From contig NZ_JACHGP010000002.1 in the NCBI RefSeq assembly GCF_014202335.1, forward strand, positions 310,001 to 374,000: 64,000 nt of DNA. The letters are read 5' to 3'. Below are positions 34,187 through 43,320 of the stretch, piece by piece. Position 1 is the stretch's first letter, and every line of letters begins with the position of its first letter. The translations under genes were made by a program, and so were the position numbers. A model generated the notes under the pieces. The model ran no database searches. It saw nothing but the letters and a program-made list of their open reading frames with translations, and was not told the DNA's origin. The DNA is from Mycobacterium sp. AZCC_0083 (lineage in GTDB: Bacteria > Actinomycetota > Actinomycetes > Mycobacteriales > Mycobacteriaceae).

Positions 34187-35063
34187 CACTGCACCCAGCC
34201 TGGTTTGCATCGGCAACCTCACCGTCGACGAGGCCGTGTCTCCCACGGGCGCTCGGGTCGAATCCGTCGGCGGGGACGCGCTTTTCGCCGCACTCGCCGC
34301 CAAGCTGGCCGGTGGCAATCCCACGGTCCTCGCCCCGCTGGGCACCGATGCGACCCCGGCCCTGCTCGCCGCAATCCGCTCGACCGGGACGGATCCCGCG
34401 ACGCTGCCGCGACGCGATCTGCCCACGATTCGCAATGTCGTCCGCTACGACGACACCGGCGGGCGCGCGTGGGATCTGATCCTGGGCGAAGCGCACTTCG
34501 AATCGCTTTCGGTGCATCCCGCCGACGTGTCCGACGCCGTGCTGGCCGCGCCCGGCGTACTGGTGTCGGCGATGGCGCTGCACGCACAGCTCGAGCTGGC
34601 GGCATGGCTGCGCGACCGCACAACGGCGACAATCTACTTCGATCCGCAGGAGGACTACATCGCCGGAAACGAAACCGCTCTACGAGACGCCGTCCGAAGC
34701 TGTGACGTCTTCCTGCCCAGCGAGATCGAAGCCACCGCGCTTGCGGGCACGTCCGATCTGCACGTGGCTGCCACGACCTTCCTACAGCTAGGCCCTCGAG
34801 CGGTGGTGATCAAGCTCGCTGCGGCCGGATGCCTGGTCGCGACGCGGCAGCGCCCCGAACCCACCGTAGTGCCAACGGATGTCGTCGAACCGGTGGACAG
34901 CACCGGCGCCGGCGACGCGTTCTGCGGAGCGTTCGCGGCCGAACATCTGCGCACCGGGGACGCGTACGCCGCGGCGGACGCCGGTTCGCGGGCCGCCCGC
35001 ATCGCAGTCGGCGGCCCCGGCGTCGACGGGTTGCTCGCCGGCGTGACGGGGGCGGTGCGATGA
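34179..35063 (+). CDS. PfkB-family carbohydrate kinase (FrlD/ribokinase-like)
   Basis: 294 aa ribokinase-fold kinase. The N-terminus CIGNLTVDEAV, the GGDALFAALAAKLAGG substrate region, FLPSEIEA and the catalytic DSTGAGDAFCGAFAAEH (near residue 240) are all present. It would phosphorylate the sugar moiety before the SIS enzyme acts, as FrlD does for fructoselysine. The ATG lies inside the end of the SIS gene and the stop overlaps the racemase ATG, so translation is coupled on both sides. Confidence 0.84.
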   Translation: MPDTAPSLVCIGNLTVDEAVSPTGARVESVGGDALFAALAAKLAGGNPTVLAPLGTDATPALLAAIRSTGTDPATLPRRDLPTIRNVVRYDDTGGRAWDLILGEAHFESLSVHPADVSDAVLAAPGVLVSAMALHAQLELAAWLRDRTTATIYFDPQEDYIAGNETALRDAVRSCDVFLPSEIEATALAGTSDLHVAATTFLQLGPRAVVIKLAAAGCLVATRQRPEPTVVPTDVVEPVDSTGAGDAFCGAFAAEHLRTGDAYAAADAGSRAARIAVGGPGVDGLLAGVTGAVR

Positions 35064-35752
35064 CGCGGATCACCGTGATCAACCCAAACACGTCCGCCGA
35101 GCTGACGGCCACCATCACCAAGGCAGCCCAAGCGGTTGCGGGCGCCGGGGTGAGCGTCACCGGGGTTCACCCCGCGACCGGGGTGCCGAGCGTCGAAAGC
35201 CATGCCGAGGAGGCGATCGCGGCGGTCGGAGTGATCGAGCAGGTCCGTGCGCACCAAGCCGACACGGACGCGTTCGTCATCGCCTGTTTCGGCGATACCG
35301 GGGTGCCCGCAGCCCGCGAGGTCGCCACCTGCCCCGTCGTCGGGATGACCGAGGCGGCACTGCAGACCGCCTGCCTGGTGGCGCATCGGTTCGTCGTCAT
35401 CACACTGCCTGCGCGCACCATTGCCCACAGTGACCGCGTCGTCCGCGCGCTGGGGCTCGAGCACCGCTGCACCGTGACCGCGGTCGACGTGGCGGTCGCG
35501 GACTTGGTCGCCGGCTCGACCCACCTGCTCGACGCGTTCGACGAAGCCGCGCGCGGGGCCCACCGTGCCGAAGCCGTCGTCCTCGGCTGCGCCGGTCTGG
35601 CCGACCTCATCGACCCGCTGTCCGACAGGTTGGGCGTCCCCGTCATCGACGGCATCGCCGCGGGCGTCGGCATTGCGGCCGGACTGGTGGCGATGGGACT
35701 CAACACTTCGCGCGCCAGCACCTTCGGACCCGTTGAACTGGAGTTCCCATGA
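35060..35752 (+). CDS. Asp/Glu/hydantoin racemase family protein
   Basis: 230 aa. The N-terminal ITVINPNTSAELTATI is the signature of hydantoin racemases (HyuE/DcsC group). The two catalytic cysteines of the family are visible in VIACFGDTG (near residue 75) and VLGCAGLADL (near 175). It would racemise a hydantoin- or amino-acid-type stereocentre. ATGA overlaps both neighbours. Its presence with an amidohydrolase points to a cyclic amide or N-carbamoyl intermediate in this pathway. Confidence 0.84.
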   Translation: MTRITVINPNTSAELTATITKAAQAVAGAGVSVTGVHPATGVPSVESHAEEAIAAVGVIEQVRAHQADTDAFVIACFGDTGVPAAREVATCPVVGMTEAALQTACLVAHRFVVITLPARTIAHSDRVVRALGLEHRCTVTAVDVAVADLVAGSTHLLDAFDEAARGAHRAEAVVLGCAGLADLIDPLSDRLGVPVIDGIAAGVGIAAGLVAMGLNTSRASTFGPVELEFP

Positions 35753-37248
35753 CCGTCCTGTTCCGTCAGGTGCTCGTCTACGACGCCGCAGCCCCCAACG
35801 CAATGACCGGTCCCACCGACGTTCTGGTCGAGGGCGATCGGATCAGCGCCGTCGGCGACGGCCTGCCCGCCTCACCGGGAGCCCGGATCGTCGACGGCGG
35901 CGGTCGACATCTGTTGGTGCCCGGGCTGATCAACGCGCACTTCCATTCGCCGGCCAACCACCTCAAGGGCTCGGTGCGGAGCCTGCCGCTCGAGCTGTTC
36001 ATGCTGTTCGAGTCGCCCTCCGACCCGGCCCTGGCGCCCAGCCCTCGTGAGGCCTACCTGCGGACCATGCTCGGTGCCATCGAGATGCTGCAACGGGGTA
36101 TCACCTGCGTGCAGGACGACGCCTTCCTGATGCCGTTCCCCGATCCGGAGATCATCGACGCGGTGGCGTCGGCCTACCGCGACAGCGGGATTCGCGCGTA
36201 CCTCGCGTTGGACCAGCCGGAGCTGACCGAGGCCGAGAAGCTGCCGTTCACAACCGAAGTCGACGTCGCTGCCTTCCACGAGCCGGCGCCTGCCCCCGCC
36301 GCCCGGCTGCTGGAAGCGTACGACCATCTGATCGGCACCTGGCACGGCGCCGCGGACGACCGGATCCGGGCGGCCGTCTCGATCTCCGCGCCGCAACGCG
36401 TCAGTCTGGACTACTTCGCCGCGCTCGACGACCTGGCCGAGCGCCACGGCCTGCCGTTGTACGCGCACATGCTGGAGACAAAGGTCCAGCGCACTCTGAT
36501 GACCGAGCAGCCGCGGTTCGGTGGCCGGTCCCTGGTCGGCTACACCGGCGCCGCCGGACTACTCAAACCACACACCAACGTGATTCACGCGGTGTGGGTG
36601 GACGAAGCCGACCTCGTCGCGATCGCCGACGCCGGTTCGACGGTCGTCCACAACCCGGTCAGCAACCTGCGGCTCGGCAGTGGTGTGCTGCCATGGCGCG
36701 CGATGCTGGATCACGACGTCCCGATCGCACTGGGCACCGACGAAGCGATCTGCGACGACACCATCAACGTCTGGACGGTCGCCAAGACCGCGGGCCTCAT
36801 CCACAACGTCTCGGGACTCGACAACGATGAATGGCCTACTGCCGCTGAGGTTCTCGAAGCACTCTGGCGCGGCGGTGCACGCGCAACCCGGCGCGCCGAC
36901 GACCTCGGGGCGATCGCGCCCGGCATGCTGGCCGACCTAGCACTGGTCGACATGCACGCCATCGCGTTCACACCACTCAACGACTTGAGGGAGCAACTGG
37001 TGCATTGCGAGGACGGCCGCGACGTCGTATTGACCATGGTGGCGGGCCGCGTGGTCTCCGAACACGGGCACGTCACCACCGTCGACGAGCCGGCGTTGCT
37101 CGACGAGGCCCGTGAGCTGTTCGCCGCGAAGTTGCCAGCGATCCAGGCCGCCCGCAGCAGCGCCGACCACCTCTTCCCCGCCTACCAGCACATCGTGCGC
37201 CGTGCGGCGGCAACGGATGTCGGCTTCAACCGCTGGTTGGCCTCGTGA
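35749..37248 (+). CDS. Amidohydrolase (TRZ/ATZ, deaminase-like)
   Basis: 499 aa metal-dependent hydrolase of the amidohydrolase superfamily. Visible: LVPGLINAHFHSP (the HxH metal pair), YAHMLET (third His), HAVWVD (fourth His) and LGTDEAICDD (metal Asp). Closest in style to S-adenosylhomocysteine/5-methylthioadenosine deaminase and TRZ/ATZ chlorohydrolase-type enzymes, which remove amino groups from or open nitrogen heterocycles. Coupled by ATGA to the racemase and GTGA to the deacetylase. Substrate unknown. Confidence 0.85.
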   Translation: MTVLFRQVLVYDAAAPNAMTGPTDVLVEGDRISAVGDGLPASPGARIVDGGGRHLLVPGLINAHFHSPANHLKGSVRSLPLELFMLFESPSDPALAPSPREAYLRTMLGAIEMLQRGITCVQDDAFLMPFPDPEIIDAVASAYRDSGIRAYLALDQPELTEAEKLPFTTEVDVAAFHEPAPAPAARLLEAYDHLIGTWHGAADDRIRAAVSISAPQRVSLDYFAALDDLAERHGLPLYAHMLETKVQRTLMTEQPRFGGRSLVGYTGAAGLLKPHTNVIHAVWVDEADLVAIADAGSTVVHNPVSNLRLGSGVLPWRAMLDHDVPIALGTDEAICDDTINVWTVAKTAGLIHNVSGLDNDEWPTAAEVLEALWRGGARATRRADDLGAIAPGMLADLALVDMHAIAFTPLNDLREQLVHCEDGRDVVLTMVAGRVVSEHGHVTTVDEPALLDEARELFAAKLPAIQAARSSADHLFPAYQHIVRRAAATDVGFNRWLAS

Positions 37249-38135
37249 CGGGCCCCGCCGGATACCCTTACACCCCACTGCCTGCCCGCCCGACCGGCAG
37301 GTGGCCCAACGGAGCCCGACTCGCCGTCGTCGTATGCGTCGGAGTCGAGTCCTACCGGTTCGACGATGGTCGCGCCGAGGTCGTGCTGCCCGACGTGCCC
37401 GCCCCGGACCTGGTGAACACGGCCTGGCGCGACTACGGAAACCGGGTCGGGGCCTTCCGGATCTTCGAAGCGCTTCGTGGCCTTGGAATTCCACCGACCG
37501 TCTTGCTGAACACCGACGTCTACGACGAGGCCCCTGCCGTCCTGGAAGCGGCCCGCCAGGCCGGCGCCGAGATCGTCGGGCACGGCCGCTCCAACTCCGA
37601 CTCGTTGTCGGAGATGACCCCCGATGCCGAGCGGGCCTACCTGACACACGTCGCCGACCGCATCCGCGCACACGAGGGGACCGCCCCAGGCGGCTGGTCC
37701 AGCCCATGGCTCAGCCACACCCCGGCCACCCTGAACCTGTTGGGCGAGACCGGCTACCGCTACCTGCTCGACCTGCGACTGGACGACCAGCCCGTGTGGC
37801 TGACCACGGAATCCGGTCCGCTGCTCTCGATTCCGTACAACGCGGAGATCAACGACTCGTCGACGATGATCGGCAGGCAGGCGTCCGCCCACGAATTCGC
37901 CGACATGATCGTCGACGAGTTCGCCGAACTCTCCGCGACACAGCGCCCGCTCGTGATGAGCATCGTGCTGCACTCGTTCATCACCGGGGCGCCGTTCCGA
38001 TTGCGCGCCGTCAGAAGAGCGCTCGAGCGTGTCGTCGGCGGCGACGGCGTCTGGCTTACGACGCCGCGCGAGATCCACCAGGCCGTCGTGGAGTCGCGCG
38101 TGCTGTTCCCTCCGGTTGCGGAGGTGACGTCGTGA
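37245..38135 (+). CDS. Polysaccharide deacetylase family protein, PuuE-like
   Basis: 296 aa NodB-fold protein resembling the allantoinase-like (PuuE) branch: GARLAVVVCVGVESY at the N-terminus, DYGNRVGAFRIFEAL, the metal-region segments LNTDVYDEAP and EIVGHGRSNSD, and SSPWLSHTPATLNLL. PuuE members hydrolyse cyclic or linear amides (e.g. allantoin) rather than polysaccharides, which suits the neighbouring racemase and amidohydrolase. GTG start overlaps the previous stop; the stop overlaps the ABC ATPase GTG. Confidence 0.8.
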   Translation: MTGPAGYPYTPLPARPTGRWPNGARLAVVVCVGVESYRFDDGRAEVVLPDVPAPDLVNTAWRDYGNRVGAFRIFEALRGLGIPPTVLLNTDVYDEAPAVLEAARQAGAEIVGHGRSNSDSLSEMTPDAERAYLTHVADRIRAHEGTAPGGWSSPWLSHTPATLNLLGETGYRYLLDLRLDDQPVWLTTESGPLLSIPYNAEINDSSTMIGRQASAHEFADMIVDEFAELSATQRPLVMSIVLHSFITGAPFRLRAVRRALERVVGGDGVWLTTPREIHQAVVESRVLFPPVAEVTS

Positions 38136-39730
38136 CCGAACCGGTGGCCGCGCTCACCGACTTCTCGCTATCGTTGGTGCGCAACGGCATTCGGAGCCAG
38201 GTCCTCGAGCACATCGACCTCCAGATCTGGCCCGGCGAAATCCTCGGACTGGTCGGGGAATCCGGTTCCGGTAAGAGCGTGCTCGCGTTGAGCTTGCTCG
38301 GGTTGCTTCCCGACACCTCACACCCGCAGGCCGATGGCCAGGTCACCGTCACCGGTGTGGACATGGTCCGCGCAAGCGCGGCCGAGCTCCGTCGGGTGCG
38401 GACCGAGGTGCTCGGTGCGATCTTCCAGGACCCGATGACGTCGCTGAACCCGACGATGCGAATCGGCAGGCAGATTGGCGAGGTCACCCACGCCGAGACC
38501 GAATCGGTCCGCCTGCTCGAAACCGTCGGGGTCCGCGACGCACAGCTGCGCCTTCGGGTGTACCCGCATGAACTCTCCGGCGGGCTGCGTCAGCGGGTGA
38601 TGGCGGCGATCGCGGTCGGCGCCCGGGGCGAGCGAAGCGACGGGGAATCGAACCGTCCGGGTCTGATCGTCGCCGACGAACCGACGACGGCACTCGACGT
38701 GACGGTGCAAGCACAGCTGCTGGAACTGCTGCGCGAGCTGCGCGACGAGTTCGGCTGCTCGGTGCTGCTGATCACCCACGACCTCGGCGTCGCCGACAAG
38801 ATCGCCGACCGGCTGGCCGTCTTGCACCACGGCGAGCTGGTCGAGATCGGCCAGGCGTCCGACGTGGTGCGCAACCCGCAGCACGACTACACCCGCTCGC
38901 TGCTGGCATCCCGGCTGAGCCTGACGATGCCCCGCGACGAGCGGTTCGGCGGGGACACCCACGGCTCCGAGCCGGCAGTGTCGATCAGCGATCTGCGCCG
39001 CACGTTCCTCGTGCGCCGGGGCGCTCGGTGGGGACGCGGCCGCTCCCGGGAGATCAACGCCGTCGATGGGGTCGACCTGGACATCGCGCCGGGCGAGGCG
39101 TTGGCGATCGTCGGGGAAAGCGGTTCCGGCAAGTCGACTCTGCTGCGGATCATCGCCGGACTCGAGAAGCCGACGTCGGGCTCCGTCACGCTCGCAGGCA
39201 CCGGCGGGCCGCAGATGGTGTTTCAGGACGCCGGCTCGTCGCTCACCCCCTGGATGACCGTCGGCGAAACACTGGGCGAGCGATTACGTCCGCTCAAGCT
39301 GTCACGGGCCGAGGTCAGGGAGCGCGTGACGGCGGCACTGGCTGCTGTCGACTTGCCGCCGGAGGTTGCCAAGGCCCATCCGGGTGAGCTGTCCGGCGGG
39401 CAGCGACAGCGCGTCGTGCTGGCCCGCGCCACTATGATCCCGCCTGCGGTGCTGCTGTGCGACGAACCCACCAGCGCCCTGGACGCATCGCTGGCCAAGA
39501 GCGTGTTGGCGCTGATCCGCGATCTGCGGGCGCGGATCGGGATGACGGTGCTGTTCGTCACCCACGACCTGGCGGTCGCCCGGCTGATGGGTGATCGCAT
39601 CGCCGTCATGCAAGCCGGCCGTGTCGTCGAGCTGGGTCCTGCGGAGCAGGTGATCGCCGAACCCCGCGATCCCTACACCCGCACCCTGCTCGCCGCGGTG
39701 CCCGAGATCGTCGGGGGAGCGGTGTCGTGA
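38132..39730 (+). CDS. Peptide/nickel-type ABC transporter, two fused ATPase domains
   Basis: 532 aa carrying two complete ATPases (DppD- and DppF-like). Domain 1: Walker A GESGSGKS near residue 38, signature LSGGLRQRV, Walker B LIVADEP. Domain 2: GESGSGKS near 330, LSGGQRQRV, LLCDEP. Between the signature and Walker B of domain 1, residues 166-173 read GERSDGES where family members run straight on; this extra segment is encoded by a copy of the dispersed DNA repeat (38626-38646). The insertion keeps frame. It energises the permeases directly downstream, overlapping DppC by GTGA. Confidence 0.9.
   Translation: MTEPVAALTDFSLSLVRNGIRSQVLEHIDLQIWPGEILGLVGESGSGKSVLALSLLGLLPDTSHPQADGQVTVTGVDMVRASAAELRRVRTEVLGAIFQDPMTSLNPTMRIGRQIGEVTHAETESVRLLETVGVRDAQLRLRVYPHELSGGLRQRVMAAIAVGARGERSDGESNRPGLIVADEPTTALDVTVQAQLLELLRELRDEFGCSVLLITHDLGVADKIADRLAVLHHGELVEIGQASDVVRNPQHDYTRSLLASRLSLTMPRDERFGGDTHGSEPAVSISDLRRTFLVRRGARWGRGRSREINAVDGVDLDIAPGEALAIVGESGSGKSTLLRIIAGLEKPTSGSVTLAGTGGPQMVFQDAGSSLTPWMTVGETLGERLRPLKLSRAEVRERVTAALAAVDLPPEVAKAHPGELSGGQRQRVVLARATMIPPAVLLCDEPTSALDASLAKSVLALIRDLRARIGMTVLFVTHDLAVARLMGDRIAVMQAGRVVELGPAEQVIAEPRDPYTRTLLAAVPEIVGGAVS
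38626..38646 (+). repeat. Dispersed short repeat, copy 3, inside the ABC ATPase gene
   Basis: Same sequence as the copies at 11155 and 28892 but one G shorter. It is read in frame as GERSDG within the first ATPase domain, in the short stretch between the LSGGLRQRV signature and Walker B, which looks about eight residues longer than expected. Confidence 0.75.
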
Positions 39731-40590
39731 CCTCAATCCTGGTGCCCCGCGGGAGGCTGCGGCCGGTGTCGCTCGGCGGGGCGCGCTTAACCCGGCCGAC
39801 GGCATGGGTCGTGGTCGGGTTGCTTGCCCTGGTGACGTTGGTCTCCGTGTTCGCGCGGCAGCTCGCCCCGTACGACCCGATCCAGCCGGTCGGCCCCATC
39901 AACCTGCCCCCACTGAGTCATGGACACCTGCTCGGCACTGACGGAATCGGTCGAGACTTGTTGTCCCGCACGTTGATCGGCATCCAGGCGAGTTGGCTGA
40001 GCGCGCTGGTGGTAGTGGCGATCGGCCTCCTCATCGGGGGCACCATCGGGTTGATCGCGGGCGCGACCGGCGGCTGGGTCGACTCGATTCTCCTGATGCG
40101 CCTCACCGATCTGTTTCTCGCGCTACCCGGTGCACTGGTTGCGATCGCCATCGTCGCCGCCTTGGGGTCCGGTCTGGTCAACACCCTGATCGGCGTGTCA
40201 CTGGTGTGGTGGCCGTACTACGCCCGCATCGTGCGCGGCGAGACCAAGGCGCTCGCCGCCCGTCCGCACGTCGAGGCTGCCCGGCTGTCCGGGGTCGGTC
40301 GATCGCGGATCGTCACCCGCCACCTACTGCCCGGGGTGGTGCCAACGGCGGTGGTCAGCGCCAGTCTGGACATCGGCAACGTCGTGCTGCTACTCGCCGC
40401 GCTGTCATTCCTGGGCCTCGGTCAGCGGGCGCCTGCGCCCGAGCTCGGCGCCGACACCGCCCGCGCCTTGAGCCAGTTGCTCAGTCAGTGGTGGGTGCCC
40501 GGCATCCCGGGCGTCGCGGTGCTGCTGCTGAGCCTGCTCGCCAACGTCGGTGGCGACGCCATCCGCAACCTCATCCGGGTCCGGAGGTAG
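39727..40590 (+). CDS. ABC transporter permease, DppC type
   Basis: 287 aa, six hydrophobic segments, typical of the dipeptide/oligopeptide permease C subunit. It shows the N-terminal HLLGTDGIGRDLLSRTLIG, MRLTDLFLALPGALVAI and the cytoplasmic EAA loop EAARLSGVGRSRIVTRHLLPG that contacts the ATPase. The GTG overlaps the ATPase stop. The C-type gene precedes the B-type gene here, the reverse of most dpp/opp operons. Confidence 0.88.
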   Translation: MTSILVPRGRLRPVSLGGARLTRPTAWVVVGLLALVTLVSVFARQLAPYDPIQPVGPINLPPLSHGHLLGTDGIGRDLLSRTLIGIQASWLSALVVVAIGLLIGGTIGLIAGATGGWVDSILLMRLTDLFLALPGALVAIAIVAALGSGLVNTLIGVSLVWWPYYARIVRGETKALAARPHVEAARLSGVGRSRIVTRHLLPGVVPTAVVSASLDIGNVVLLLAALSFLGLGQRAPAPELGADTARALSQLLSQWWVPGIPGVAVLLLSLLANVGGDAIRNLIRVRR

Positions 40591-40593
40591 CCC

Positions 40594-41586
40594 ATGCTGG
40601 GCTTTCTGACCCGCCGACTCGCGGCCGCCGTGGTCATCCTGTTGACCTTGTCGCTGGTGATCTTCGTGTTGCAATACGTCTCACCCGGCGACCCGGCCCG
40701 CGCATACGTCGGGGCCAACGCCTCGAACGCAATGGTCGCGGCGGAGCGTCAGCGGCTCGGCCTCAACGACCCGTTCTTCACGCGGTACCTCCACTTCCTC
40801 GCAGAGCTGTTCACCGGGGATCTCGGCCGGTCGCTGCGCACCCGGCAGCCGGTGACGTCCGACCTCTTCACGTACCTGCCGGCCACCGTCGAACTGGTCG
40901 TCGCGGCGTTCGGCGTCGCGCTGGTGCTGGCGGCGCTGTACGCGATGTCCGGCGCGCTGCGGTGGCCGGGCGCGGGCATCGGGCGGGGCGTACTGCTGCT
41001 GCTGGCGACGGCTCCGCCGTTCCTGCTGGCGTTGGTCGGCATCATCGTCTTCTTCGGCCAACTCGGTTGGCTACCGGCCCGTGGCGTCGGAAACTTCGAG
41101 GATCCAGGGCCGTTTGGCATGCAGGCAGTCGACACCCTGGTGCACGGCCAGGCTGATGCGTTCGTCGATGCGCTACGACATCTGGTGCTTCCCGCGGTGG
41201 TGCTGTCCATTGCGCCTGCGGTCGCAATGGGCAGGGTCCTGCGGTCGTCTCTGCTGGACGTGCTGGACGTCGACTACGTGCGAACGGCCCGGTCCAAGGG
41301 GCTGACCGAGCCGCAGGTGGTCGCCCACCACGTCCTGCGCAATGCCATCGGGCCCGCCCTTTCGATGTCCGGGCTGCAGCTCGGATTCATGTTCGCCGGC
41401 GTCGTCGTCGTGGAACAGGTCTTCTCCTGGCCCGGTATCGGCAACTACCTGGCCGCCTCGATCCCGGTCTCCGACTTCCCGGCGATCGCCGGAGTCACGC
41501 TGGTGCTGGGGGCCATCTACGTCGTGTCCAATCTCGTCGTCGACCTGCTGCAGGCGCTCGCCGATCCACGGGTGACCGCCGAATGA
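40594..41586 (+). CDS. ABC transporter permease, DppB type
   Basis: 330 aa inner-membrane permease. Family features: N-terminal LTLSLVIFVLQYVSPGDPAR, RQRLGLNDPFFTRYLHFL, GDLGRSLRT and the EAA loop DYVRTARSKGL...HHVLRNA near residues 225-250. It pairs with the DppC permease three bases upstream. The stop is 57 bases before the binding-protein gene. Confidence 0.88.
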   Translation: MLGFLTRRLAAAVVILLTLSLVIFVLQYVSPGDPARAYVGANASNAMVAAERQRLGLNDPFFTRYLHFLAELFTGDLGRSLRTRQPVTSDLFTYLPATVELVVAAFGVALVLAALYAMSGALRWPGAGIGRGVLLLLATAPPFLLALVGIIVFFGQLGWLPARGVGNFEDPGPFGMQAVDTLVHGQADAFVDALRHLVLPAVVLSIAPAVAMGRVLRSSLLDVLDVDYVRTARSKGLTEPQVVAHHVLRNAIGPALSMSGLQLGFMFAGVVVVEQVFSWPGIGNYLAASIPVSDFPAIAGVTLVLGAIYVVSNLVVDLLQALADPRVTAE

Positions 41587-41643
41587 CGCGCCGCAACCCG
41601 ACCTTGTTTTCCGCTACCCGTCCACCGAAAAAGGGAGTCTGCC

Positions 41644-43257
41644 ATGCACATCCGACTGTTGCGCGGCCTCGCCGTCTGCGCCACTCTGACACTGTCCCTT
41701 GGCCTTGGCGCCTGTAGTTCCGGCACCCCCAGCCAATCCGGCGGCGGCGGTGAGTCATCCGGTCCACCGACCGACGGCGTCCTGACCGTCGGCCTGCTCG
41801 GCGACATCGGGCAGCCACCCGATCCCGACATCTATTACGCCAACAACGGCACAGCGATCATGATCAACGCCTACGAGGGGTTGGTCCAATACAAGAACAA
41901 CACCGACAAGGTCGAGATCGCGCCACGCCTTGCCGAATCGTGGGAGGCCAACCCCACCCACGACGTGTACACCTTTCATCTACGCAAGGGGGTGACCTTC
42001 CACGACGGCACGCCGTTCACCGCTGCTGCCGTCGATGTCGCGTTCAAGCGCCGGATCGCGGTGAAAGGCGGTGCGGCATACATGGTCGACGTGGTCAAGA
42101 GCGTCGCGACGCCCGACGACTACACCGCGGTCATCACGCTCAAGCAGCCGAACACCGCCTTCTTGAGTTACCTTGCGTCGCCGTTCGGTCCGAAGATGGA
42201 ATCGCCAGATGGGTTGAAGGCCAACGCCGGTTCCGATGATGCCCAGACCTATCTGTCCTCACATGATCTGGGCACCGGTCCGTACACGCTGACCACTGCG
42301 CAGACCGGGGTCAAGTACGAACTGACCCAGTACGACGGGTATTGGGGACCCAAGTCGCCGTTCAAGAAGGTCGAGCTCCCGGTCTACACCGACGAGTCCG
42401 CGCTCGAGCTGGCGTTCGACAACGGCACCGTCGACGTGATTGCAGCCGCGCTGCCATCCTCGAGCCTTGGCAAGTACGAGAACGCGGCCAACGCATCGAA
42501 CTACTTCCTGCCGACGCTGCAGGGCGCGTTGGTGACGGTGAATCCGAGCCACGAGTTCTTCAAGAATGCCGACGCCAGAGTCGCATTCCTGAAGTCGATC
42601 GACCAGACGACGCTGGTGAATCAAGTGCTGGGCAAGCGATCTGAGGTGGCCACCACCATGTACGCCAAGGGGATGATCCCCGGTGACATCCCAGGAGTCG
42701 TCGACAAGCAAGCGATCTCCTACGACGCGGGCGCGTTCAAGTCGTATGTCGGTGCATTGCCCGCCAACGCGAACAAGACGTTGGTGATCGGGTATGCCAA
42801 CGGCAACGTCAACGCCCAGTCGATGGCCAACATCGTGGTGGCGAACCTGCAGACCGTTGGGCTCAACGCGTCGGCTCAGGGCTACGACACCTCGACCGTG
42901 TTCGGCTGGATCAACGACCCGCCGAGCGGGCCGGACGCATTCATCGACGGCAACAACGGCCCGGATGGCGGCGATCCGTACATGTGGGGACACGTCTTCT
43001 GGGATGCGTCCGGCGGGATCAACTACTTCGGTTGCCAGTCGCCGGAGGTCAACGGCCTACTGAACCAGGCGCTCGGCACCGGCGACTTGGCCACCTTCGT
43101 CAAGGCCGGCGACCTGTACGGACAGACCGGGTGCTTCCTGAACCTGTCCTACAACCGAGACTGGGTGGTGGCGCAGAAGTGGCTCACCAGCGTGCCGGAG
43201 AGTCAGAACATCGGTGCCAACGAGTTGAACTTCTCATTGCTCGGTATCGCCAAGTGA
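41644..43257 (+). CDS. Extracellular solute-binding lipoprotein, family 5 (peptide-type)
   Basis: 537 aa SBP_bac_5 protein that captures the substrate for the ABC importer. The signal peptide ends in the lipobox LGAC (Cys ~23), then a Gly/Ser linker. Domain features are IMINAYEGLVQYKN, APRLAESWEA, YTFHLRKGVTFHDGTPFTAA and the C-terminal FLNLSYNRDW. The family binds peptides, opines, nickel or glycosylated amino acids. An AAAGGGAG ribosome site precedes the ATG. Binding-protein gene last in the transporter set, before the regulator. Confidence 0.9.
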   Translation: MHIRLLRGLAVCATLTLSLGLGACSSGTPSQSGGGGESSGPPTDGVLTVGLLGDIGQPPDPDIYYANNGTAIMINAYEGLVQYKNNTDKVEIAPRLAESWEANPTHDVYTFHLRKGVTFHDGTPFTAAAVDVAFKRRIAVKGGAAYMVDVVKSVATPDDYTAVITLKQPNTAFLSYLASPFGPKMESPDGLKANAGSDDAQTYLSSHDLGTGPYTLTTAQTGVKYELTQYDGYWGPKSPFKKVELPVYTDESALELAFDNGTVDVIAAALPSSSLGKYENAANASNYFLPTLQGALVTVNPSHEFFKNADARVAFLKSIDQTTLVNQVLGKRSEVATTMYAKGMIPGDIPGVVDKQAISYDAGAFKSYVGALPANANKTLVIGYANGNVNAQSMANIVVANLQTVGLNASAQGYDTSTVFGWINDPPSGPDAFIDGNNGPDGGDPYMWGHVFWDASGGINYFGCQSPEVNGLLNQALGTGDLATFVKAGDLYGQTGCFLNLSYNRDWVVAQKWLTSVPESQNIGANELNFSLLGIAK

Positions 43258-43320
43258 GATGGTTGAGCCTAAGGGCGCGCGGCCCAACGGTTCTGCCGTC
43301 CATCCTGGGAAAGTGAGAAC

